NCBI GenBank assembly: GCA_934271085.1
Contig: CAKQQU010000069.1
Coordinates: forward strand, 1-5,125
Direction: 5' to 3'
DNA: 5,125 bases
Source of the DNA: an uncultured Bacillota bacterium
GTDB taxonomy: Bacteria; Bacillota; Dehalobacteriia; UBA4068
Shown here: positions 1 to 4,713 of the stretch, piece after piece
Layout: the number at the start of each line of letters is the position of its first letter
Numbering within the stretch: position 1 is the first letter of the stretch
Position numbers and translations under genes: made by a program
The notes under the pieces: generated by a model
Databases searched by the model: none
What the model was told of the DNA's origin: nothing
What the model saw: only the letters and a program-made list of their open reading frames with translations

Positions 1-172
1 TACTTGAGATTGTCGCTCGGTAAGTTGGTCTTTGGCTTTTCTTCAAAAGGTATCGTTAAATGGAGTAACAGCTTGCCTTGATGAAATTCACACAACGATG
101 TGTGATTGAAAATACCATTGCAAAACCGACATTCTATGGCAGTTTTGTGTTCAGCAAAAAAGAGCCTATGAT
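1..172 (-). pseudogene. Possible fragment of an unrecognised coding region at the left edge
   Basis: After a TAA in the minus-strand frame, this frame stays open for about 57 codons to the window edge. It contains CRFCNGIFNHTS, LCEFHQGKLLLH and PFEEKPKTNLPSDN. Acid- and lysine-rich codon content near the edge looks coding, and CxxC with a later Cys/His pair hints at a small zinc site. There is no ATG and no clear ribosome binding site, so it is either a 5'-truncated relic, a gene with an unusual start, or chance. The product is not recognised. Confidence 0.25.
88..105. repeat. Short perfect inverted repeat near the left edge
   Basis: TCACACA (88-94) and TGTGTGA (99-105) form a perfect 7-bp stem with an ACGA loop. 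Neither strand has a T tract after it, so it is not a typical terminator. It falls inside the possible coding fragment and may be a protein-binding site or chance. Confidence 0.35.
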
Positions 173-190
173 ACGTGAGTTATATCACTA
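131..190 (-). terminator. Weak terminator candidate after the methyltransferase gene
   Basis: On the minus strand, GTGATA and TATCAT can pair (5 Watson-Crick pairs plus one G-U) around a 9-nt loop, and a T6 run follows a few bases later (complement of the A run near 155-160). Stem stability is low and spacing to the T run is loose, so termination here is uncertain. Confidence 0.25.
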
Positions 191-238
191 AGCCATCTTC
201 CCTGCTTCCGGCGCTATTTGTGTACTAGAAAGCAAATC

Positions 239-1144
239 TTACTTTCGGACTGCTGTAACATAATGGATGTGCTCAAAAGCAGTTAAGTCATTTCCGCATC
301 CGCCAAAATATTGTTTTTGAATATCTTGCGTAGTCATCAGTTTATAAATAAGAAACCGGTGTTTTTCCAAAAGTTTTTCAAGTGCAGGATAACTAAAACA
401 GGACCTCATGGGTTCGCCCCCTGCTGCAGCCATTGCCACCATATTCTGAACCCGTTTTACATCAGAAGAAAATAATCCTTCATCGCCATAGTCGAAAACC
501 AAAGAACTGCCTTCCGCAGATAGTTGGGCAATACTGTCTAGCATTGCATCGATCTGCTCAACCGACAAATAGTAACTGACGCCGAACCAAGAGAAAAAGG
601 TCTTTTTCCCCGGGTCAAAGCCTGCATTCAACAATTTCTCTTTTAGATTATCCGTTGATAAGTCAACCGGGACAAAATGTAGATTGCCCGGTAGCTGCAA
701 CGCTGCGCGTTTAATCCGCTCTCTTTTATCTGCCTGTGTCAGAGGGTAATCCACCTCAAAAAGCGGATAGCGCTTCAAAAACATTGGCTCCCGAAATGCA
801 AAAGTGTCCATACCTGCGCCGAGAATGACATACTGCTCTGTACCTGTTTTCATAGCTGCTTTTAAACTGTCCTCACAAAACCTTGCCCGCGCAACGGGAG
901 TAGGCACTATTTGCGTATTCACCAGAAAACGCAATGCTTCATCATCATTTTCAAAGTTTCCCTTTTTGTCCGGCGCGAAAAAATCTATGCCGCCAAGAAT
1001 GTAATCGGCGATCATTTGATATTCCTGATCCGTCATTAGCTTTTTTGCAAAGGTGTCTGCAAAGATCGGAGTTTGTGCTGTTTCTGCATGATAGGCTCTG
1101 CCAAAAGCAGCCATCAAAGCAGTAATACTTGATTTGTTGTTCAT
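239..1144 (-). CDS. Class I SAM-dependent methyltransferase, LCM/PPM1 family
   Basis: Transfers a methyl group from S-adenosylmethionine to an unknown acceptor; predicted cytosolic. At 301 residues it has the family's normal length. Family hallmarks in order: VARARFCEDSL (84-94) before the Rossmann core; motif I YVILGAGMDTFAFR (105-118) for SAM binding; FEVDYP (129-134) with the acidic residue at the end of strand 2; FVPVDLS (157-163); and FFSWFGVSYYLS (183-194) in place of the common WxEGxxxYL loop. This is the leucine carboxyl methyltransferase family (PF04072; bacterial branch TIGR00027), whose eukaryotic members methylate the PP2A C-terminus. Bacterial members act on varied, mostly unknown substrates, including small molecules. 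The Phe in place of the usual Glu in the last motif may mark a Firmicutes subgroup. It is third in the TetR-KTR cassette with its own leader and strong ribosome binding site. No signal peptide or membrane segment is present. Confidence 0.92.
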   Translation of the reverse strand: MNNKSSITALMAAFGRAYHAETAQTPIFADTFAKKLMTDQEYQMIADYILGGIDFFAPDKKGNFENDDEALRFLVNTQIVPTPVARARFCEDSLKAAMKTGTEQYVILGAGMDTFAFREPMFLKRYPLFEVDYPLTQADKRERIKRAALQLPGNLHFVPVDLSTDNLKEKLLNAGFDPGKKTFFSWFGVSYYLSVEQIDAMLDSIAQLSAEGSSLVFDYGDEGLFSSDVKRVQNMVAMAAAGGEPMRSCFSYPALEKLLEKHRFLIYKLMTTQDIQKQYFGGCGNDLTAFEHIHYVTAVRK

Positions 1145-1148
1145 GTTT

Positions 1149-1155
1149 CCTCCTC
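1149..1155 (-). promoter_or_regulatory. Ribosome binding site of the methyltransferase gene
   Basis: The minus strand reads GAGGAGG, then AAAC, then ATG (1142-1144). The 4-nt spacing is short but usable. It decides the start codon and gives this gene independent translation initiation, 77 bp beyond the KTR stop. Confidence 0.75.
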
Positions 1156-1162
1156 TTCAGCG

Positions 1163-1194
1163 AATAGTATAGGAAATATGGCAGTAAATAAAAA
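1163..1194 (-). promoter_or_regulatory. Candidate promoter and repressor site of the methyltransferase gene
   Basis: Reading the minus strand, TATACT (1166-1171) matches the -10 consensus at 5 of 6. The hexamer 17 bp upstream (1189-1194, TTTTTA) is a poor -35. Bases 1163-1179 on the plus strand read AATAGTATAGGAAATAT, which equals the site at the tetR promoter (2071-2087, minus strand) except at two central positions. This suggests a second operator for the TetR protein overlapping the -10 box. Symmetry is poorer than at the tetR site, because only the TAGTATA half is kept. Confidence 0.42.
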
Positions 1195-1221
1195 CGCAGC
1201 GGCAATTTACCTCTAAACGGG

Positions 1222-1410
1222 TCATTGGCTCTGCGTCTTTGCGTCCGGCTCTCTTACAATGGATATATTCATTTTTTCTACATTAATTAACAGTTCACGT
1301 TTGCATTTCGGGCAAAAAAGAGGGTAGTTTATCAATATCGTGTCTGCCCGCACTTGATTGCGTGTTTTTCCGCCGCAAACAGGGCATATCAGCCATCTGC
1401 AATCCTTCAT
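1222..1410 (-). CDS. Small cysteine-rich KTR-domain zinc-ribbon protein
   Basis: A 62-residue cytosolic peptide. CPVC (Cys9, Cys12) and CPKC (Cys33, Cys36) form a four-cysteine zinc ribbon, preceded by Cys4. The name-giving K-T-R (15-17) follows the first knuckle, and the C-terminus is REPDAKTQSQ. From memory this matches the 'cysteine-rich KTR' family (Pfam Cys_rich_KTR), which includes the small orf6 product next to tet(M) in Tn916-like conjugative transposons. Its molecular role is not established; zinc ribbons of this size often bind nucleic acid or a protein partner. It starts 1 nt after the TetR stop with a perfect ribosome binding site. Here it lies between a TetR regulator and a methyltransferase rather than beside a tetracycline-resistance gene. 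The family call is firm and the function unknown. Confidence 0.88.
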   Translation of the reverse strand: MKDCRWLICPVCGGKTRNQVRADTILINYPLFCPKCKRELLINVEKMNISIVREPDAKTQSQ

Positions 1411-1411
1411 T

Positions 1412-2056
1412 TCAAATTCTCACCTCCAGAATGGAATTGATGAGTTGCTTAAACCCATAATCCAAAAAGTCCTTTTCGGAGATGGAAAACTGTTTTTCAA
1501 TGAATTGGCCTTTGGTTTGGCTGAGTGTCAGCAAGGCGGTAATGCTTGACCACAGAATATACACCGACATCATGGGGACAACATCTTGCCGCACAAAGCC
1601 CTTTGCTTTTCCGGCCTCAATAAAGTCTGCAAGCAACTCATTTATTTCCGTTCCCAAAACCAGGATACGCTTTACCGTATCCGTAAGCTCCAACTGATCT
1701 AAAGATCCCGATTTTGCCCCATTTACATTTTCCATGGAATGAGGACATTCCCGCTGATATTTACTTATAGCTTCACAAATCGCCTGGTACTGCAATATAA
1801 AATCTCTGTTGGGAGTTATCGCTTTTTCAAGATCGCTTTTTAGGGTAAACAAGCCTTTCTCAATGATATGGTGCAGAATATCGTCCTTGCTTCCATAGTA
1901 AGCGTAAATTGTCCGACGGCTATATTCAGAAAGCTTAGAAATATCTTCTATCGTCGTCTGTGCATAACCCTTTTCGGAAAAAAGCCGTTCCGCTGCGTTC
2001 ATAATCCGCTCTCTGTGTACTGCCGCAACAGCCTCTTTTTTGTTTTCTCTTCCCAT
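1412..2056 (-). CDS. TetR/AcrR family transcriptional regulator
   Basis: A ligand-responsive, DNA-binding dimer; family members mostly repress adjacent genes and themselves. At 214 residues it has the normal length. The N-terminal HTH domain is clear: RERIMNAAERLFSEKGYAQT (15-34), then TIEDISKLSEYSRRTIYAYY (35-54) as helices 2-3 with the recognition helix at about 45-52, and GSKDDILHHII leading into helix 4. The C-terminal part (about 70-214) is helical and divergent, as usual for the ligand pocket, so the inducer cannot be named. The ATG at 2054-2056 follows GGTGGT (2062-2067) by 5 nt. The stop is 1 nt before the KTR start, so the two form an operon. The palindrome at 2076-2085 and the related site before the methyltransferase gene point to control of the whole cassette. 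Its origin may be foreign, judging by the AT-rich flank and mobile-type neighbours. Confidence 0.94.
   Translation of the reverse strand: MGRENKKEAVAAVHRERIMNAAERLFSEKGYAQTTIEDISKLSEYSRRTIYAYYGSKDDILHHIIEKGLFTLKSDLEKAITPNRDFILQYQAICEAISKYQRECPHSMENVNGAKSGSLDQLELTDTVKRILVLGTEINELLADFIEAGKAKGFVRQDVVPMMSVYILWSSITALLTLSQTKGQFIEKQFSISEKDFLDYGFKQLINSILEVRI
1420..1427 (-). promoter_or_regulatory. Strong ribosome binding site of the KTR gene
   Basis: The minus strand reads GGAGGTGA, a full match to the 16S 3' end, 9 nt before the ATG at 1408-1410. It lies in the last codons of the TetR gene, which ends TGA, A, then ATG. Translation of KTR is therefore probably coupled to TetR, and this supports the small gene as real. 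Confidence 0.75.
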
Positions 2057-2096
2057 AATATACCACCATTATATTTAGTATACTATTAATATACCA
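2056..2096. repeat. Direct repeat TAATATACCA flanking the palindrome
   Basis: TAATATACCA occurs at 2056-2065 and again at 2087-2096, 31 bp apart, roughly three helical turns. The first copy overlaps the TetR start codon and ribosome binding site; the second covers the -10 box. The copies may be extra repressor contacts or simply AT-rich similarity. Confidence 0.4.
2071..2092. promoter_or_regulatory. Candidate TetR operator at its own promoter
   Basis: The centre is a perfect 10-bp palindrome, TAGTATACTA (2076-2085). ATATT (2071-2075) and AATAT (2088-2092) form an outer inverted pair, slightly off-centre by 2 nt. The element overlaps the predicted transcription start and -10 of the repressor gene, which is the usual place for autoregulation by TetR-family dimers. 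A 17-bp part of it (2071-2087) recurs in the methyltransferase leader with 15 of 17 identities. Confidence 0.5.
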
Positions 2097-2116
2097 TACG
2101 CAAAACGACTTTGCAA
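2088..2116 (-). promoter_or_regulatory. Candidate sigma-A promoter of the tetR operon
   Basis: Reading the minus strand, TTGCAA (2111-2116) serves as -35 (4 of 6 matches), followed by a 17-bp spacer (2094-2110) and TATATT (2088-2093) as -10 (5 of 6). Transcription would start near 2080-2082, inside the palindrome TAGTATACTA and about 25 nt before the TetR ATG. A repressor bound there would block initiation. A second -10-like TATACT (2077-2082) lies downstream but has a poor -35. Confidence 0.6.
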
Positions 2117-2447
2117 GGTTGATATAAAAAATCAATATAGCTTGAAAAACTCAAATAATGCGTTGTAATAAAATCAAATCATGATCAGGAAGCGAATAAT
2201 GTGGCAGACATGCAACTTTAATTTATCAACCCAAAAGCAAAAAACTTATGTAATTAAACAACAATAAAAACATAATCAAAGTTCATTTACAAACCAAAGA
2301 CCTGTTTCTCTGACGAATCAGATGGGTTTTTGCTCAGACTGGCGCAGGCAATCTATGCATATATCCCCTACAAATTCAGCGGCAAGAGTATGCGGCATTC
2401 CACATCAAGTATTATGGCGGCAGCTTTATTCCTGGGGCATAATTGCT
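2117..2447. other. Gene-free stretch with a composition change near 2300
   Basis: From 2117 to about 2300 the sequence is very AT-rich with many A runs and no plausible gene. From about 2330 to 2447 the composition is balanced, like the SLH-GH25 gene, but no frame has both a start with a ribosome binding site and a recognisable product. One plus-strand frame (2314-2439) is open for 42 codons with no ATG and ends at TAA 2440-2442. Its product (for example HIKYYGGSFIPGA) is not recognised and could be a gene remnant or chance. No transposase, integrase, tRNA, clear insertion-sequence ends or target-site duplication were seen. Confidence 0.5.
2301..2331 (+). terminator. Weak terminator-like hairpin on the plus strand
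   Basis: TCTGA (2309-2313) and TCAGA (2318-2322) pair around a CGAA loop. CCT (2301-2303) can add to GGG (2324-2326), one pair being a wobble, across an asymmetric internal loop, and TTTTT (2327-2331) follows. No plus-strand gene in the window would need it, so it is either a relic of a lost gene or chance. Confidence 0.25.
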
Positions 2448-2483
2448 GGTAAAAGAGAAAACGGCGTGACCGAAGTCACGCCG
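2448..2483 (-). terminator. Intrinsic terminator after the SLH-GH25 gene
   Basis: On the minus strand, CGGCGTGAC pairs perfectly with GTCACGCCG (9 bp) around a TTCG tetraloop. The tail TTTTCTCTTTTACC follows. The plus strand lacks a T tract after the stem, so the terminator is one-directional. It lies about 118 nt past the stop codon of the SLH-GH25 gene and ends the right-hand transcription unit. Confidence 0.9.
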
Positions 2484-2601
2484 CGCACACTTGAAACACA
2501 AGGTTTCCCTATTTCCTGATTTACTGTTTTACGACTACCAGGCATTGTTATGTTTTTGTGTGAATTATCTATTATTACAGACAGATACCGGACGGCTCCT
2601 T

Positions 2602-4140
2602 TCAGTCAAGAAAATGGATATTCATATCCACCCGTCCTTCTATACCGGCAACACTTCCTCCCGAAGTATACTGCCAGATATCAAAATCGTAATAAAATTC
2701 AGGATATGTAGTATAGCCGGCGAACCAGAACCCATAATCGCTCAGGCGTTCCAGCTTAAGGGTACGAAGGGCAAGGCTTTTATTGGAATAAACCATTGCT
2801 TCATAACCTGCATCCTCAATAGTCTCACAAAAGGCTATCGCGCATTCTGTAAGCAGATCGCCATCCATATTGTTTGTACGGGCCTGAGCGCTGCCTACAG
2901 TCTCCCAGTCGAACACCACCGGATAATCCAGATCATAGCCACGCAGATAATCTATACATATCTGCGCTTCTTCTATTGCCTCTTCAACACTGATAGCCTG
3001 CGAGAAGAAGTAGACGCCCACATCCAGCCCATTATCAATAGCTCCTTCCATATTCTGGAAGAATTTGGTATCTATATTGGTACCGCCAGCTTCATAGCCG
3101 CGGTAACCCAGCCTGATGATGGCAAACTCAATACCGTCATTGGCAACAGACTGCCAATCTATGTCGTTCTGCCACTGGGAAACGTCAATACCAGCCCTGG
3201 TACGCACAGAATTATCGGTATAAATTTTGCGGCCTGCTGAATTTTGGAAATAACCGGCCATATACCTGTTATGCTCCACCTCAAACAATGTGGGTATGGT
3301 ATATGACCCATAATAAAAGTGTCCCAGCTCCCCATTATTATCTTCCAGCACCGTGGTTCGGACTCCGCAGGGATTGACGATATTACCGTTTACCTGGCAA
3401 TGCTCAACAATAACATCGGAACCTTTACCGGAAATGATAATATTGCCGTTTATATTACTGTTAAGCAAATATACATTGCCGGCCTTTACCAAAGCATTAC
3501 CGTCAACCTGAGTACAAAACAGACCGTCTTCAGTCCATATTTTTTTTACGGCGTTATCCAAAGTAGCTATAACCTCGGCCCTGGTAATGGCCTGCCGGGG
3601 CCGGATGCTGTTTCCTGCCCAATCAAGATAAGAGCGGTCGTTCATGGCAGTAATTATCTGCACCGCCCAGGGTGAAATATCCTCCGCATCAGCAAAAGGC
3701 AGAACGCCGCTGGAAGACCAAGAATCCATACCCAGGGCTCTGGCAATCATCACCAGCGCCTCCTGCCTGGTAATACTGGCCAGCGGATTGGCATGACCGG
3801 CGCCGTCTCCCAGCATAACTCCGGCAGCATTCATTTTCAAAACATACTCCGTATACCAGGCTGAAGGATCAAGATCTGTAAAAATATTATTATCCGCAGT
3901 TACTGTATATTCCATAAGCCGTTGGATAATAGCGGCCATTTCTCCCCGGGTAATACTGTCATCAGGACGAAATGAACCGTTATTCCCCTGGATAATACCA
4001 TAGCTGCTCCAGTTTTCAATCGCCTCGCAGGCCCAATGACCCTTAGTATCATTATATGCAGCGGCGTAAGCGCCTGCCGGAAACAGCGCCGCCAATAATA
4101 ATGCCAAAGTAATTATTGCTGTAAATCTTTTTTTAATCAT
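2602..4140 (-). CDS. Secreted SLH-domain protein with GH25 muramidase domain
   Basis: A predicted cell-surface peptidoglycan hydrolase (1,4-beta-N-acetylmuramidase) held on secondary cell-wall polymer by SLH domains. Order of parts in 512 residues: signal peptide 1-27 (MIKK, a hydrophobic core, then AYA as likely cleavage motif); SLH1 about 29-80, SLH2 about 86-138 and SLH3 about 148-200, with binding motifs ITRGE (63-67), ITRQE (123-127) and ITRAE (185-189); a spacer 205-315 rich in N, G, V and I with recurring NGNI steps; and GH25 about 316-510. The GH25 domain keeps GIDVSQWQ (Asp319), VVFDWE (Asp411, Glu413) and the terminal VDMN (Asp505), matching the known catalytic acids, so it is probably active. 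The start ATG has GGAAGGAA (4146-4153) 5 nt upstream and leads directly into the signal peptide. It lies 75 bp after moaB on the same strand, with no convincing promoter between them. Likely role: wall remodelling, division or autolysis; bacteriocin-like lysis of other cells is less likely. Confidence 0.95.
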   Translation of the reverse strand: MIKKRFTAIITLALLLAALFPAGAYAAAYNDTKGHWACEAIENWSSYGIIQGNNGSFRPDDSITRGEMAAIIQRLMEYTVTADNNIFTDLDPSAWYTEYVLKMNAAGVMLGDGAGHANPLASITRQEALVMIARALGMDSWSSSGVLPFADAEDISPWAVQIITAMNDRSYLDWAGNSIRPRQAITRAEVIATLDNAVKKIWTEDGLFCTQVDGNALVKAGNVYLLNSNINGNIIISGKGSDVIVEHCQVNGNIVNPCGVRTTVLEDNNGELGHFYYGSYTIPTLFEVEHNRYMAGYFQNSAGRKIYTDNSVRTRAGIDVSQWQNDIDWQSVANDGIEFAIIRLGYRGYEAGGTNIDTKFFQNMEGAIDNGLDVGVYFFSQAISVEEAIEEAQICIDYLRGYDLDYPVVFDWETVGSAQARTNNMDGDLLTECAIAFCETIEDAGYEAMVYSNKSLALRTLKLERLSDYGFWFAGYTTYPEFYYDFDIWQYTSGGSVAGIEGRVDMNIHFLD

Positions 4141-4145
4141 TTTTA

Positions 4146-4153
4146 TTCCTTCC
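4146..4153 (-). promoter_or_regulatory. Ribosome binding site of the SLH-GH25 gene
   Basis: The minus strand reads GGAAGGAA, then TAAAA, then ATG. It supports the ATG at 4138-4140 that begins the signal peptide. The rest of the 75-bp gap to moaB shows no -35/-10 pair with normal spacing, so read-through from the Moco genes is possible. Confidence 0.7.
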
Positions 4154-4215
4154 GTTACAGTACTGCCCGAAAAAAGCTCTGCCTAATCAATAATACAATG
4201 CAAAAGAGCAAATTT

Positions 4216-4713
4216 CTATTTCCTTGCGCAATCAGCCGACCCATGAGATTTAAGCATCTCCACTCCGTGATACAAAGCGCTGATGGCAAATTCCAGGTTC
4301 TCCCTAACTGCCTTGGGACTGCCAGGCAGATTTACTATCAAAGTACGCCCTCTGATGGCAGCCACAGCCCTGGAAAGCATAGCCCTGTCTGAATATTTGA
4401 GGCTATTGGTACGCATTGCTTCCGGTATACCCGGAATCAGCTTTTCCGCTATATCCTTAGTTGCCTCCGGGGTAACGTCCCGGGAGGAAAAACCGGTGCC
4501 GCCTGTGGTGAGGATAAGATCGGCAATATCTTCATCACAGATCTGTTTCATTTCAGCGGCAAGCATACTGCGCTCATCGGGAAGGATGGTCTGCCTGACC
4601 ACAATAAAACCATTTGCCTCGGCTATTTCCTTTATTGCCGGACCGGAAAGGTCTTCTCTTTCCCCTGCCGCGCCCTTATCGCTGGACGTTATAACAGCTA
4701 CCCGGTAATCCAT
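4216..4713 (-). CDS. moaB: MogA/MoaB family molybdopterin adenylyltransferase
   Basis: A cytosolic enzyme of molybdenum cofactor biosynthesis. Family members adenylylate molybdopterin with MgATP before molybdate insertion. At 165 residues it is close to the usual 160-195. Visible motifs are the N-terminal strand RVAVITSSDKG (about 4-14), the nucleotide/MPT-binding TTGGTG (69-74), RDVTPEA (78-84) and NLPGSPKA (128-135), so the active-site signature is intact. The ATG at 4711-4713 is preceded by GGGGAGG (4721-4727 on the plus strand) with 7 nt spacing. It overlaps the MOSC stop codon as TAATG, which fixes the start. The neighbour pair MOSC-MoaB is a recurrent Moco arrangement in Clostridia. Sequence alone does not separate Mog-type adenylyltransferase from E. 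coli MoaB-type paralogues whose activity is doubtful; in Bacillota a single such protein usually does the job. The symbol is therefore provisional, although the family call is firm. Confidence 0.93.
   Translation of the reverse strand: MDYRVAVITSSDKGAAGEREDLSGPAIKEIAEANGFIVVRQTILPDERSMLAAEMKQICDEDIADLILTTGGTGFSSRDVTPEATKDIAEKLIPGIPEAMRTNSLKYSDRAMLSRAVAAIRGRTLIVNLPGSPKAVRENLEFAISALYHGVEMLKSHGSADCARK

Noticed and set aside
951..1205. Minus-strand frame overlapping the methyltransferase 5' end
   Set aside because: Out of frame with the clear methyltransferase start; low-complexity product; no independent ribosome binding site.
1195..1221. Possible terminator between KTR and methyltransferase (T run after a GC-rich stretch on the minus strand)
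   Set aside because: No stable stem precedes the T run; only 4-bp pairings are possible.
2322..2519. Plus-strand open frame of 65 codons across the terminator hairpin
   Set aside because: It reads through the terminator stem, lacks a ribosome binding site and gives an unrecognised product.
2491..3240. Long plus-strand open frame of 249 codons
   Set aside because: It lies almost wholly antisense to the SLH-GH25 gene, has no family resemblance, and begins in the 3' untranslated region of that gene without a good ribosome binding site. The opposite strand carries intact catalytic and SLH motifs.
3319..3675. Plus-strand open frame of 118 codons
   Set aside because: Antisense shadow of the SLH and spacer part of the SLH-GH25 gene, with no recognisable product.
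4154..4215. Promoter for the SLH-GH25 gene in the gap after moaB
   Set aside because: TTGCAT- and TATTAT-like hexamers are present but no pair has 16-18 bp spacing, so I cannot support a promoter.
4283..4708. Plus-strand open frame of 141 codons
   Set aside because: Mirror of moaB, whose own frame has all family motifs.
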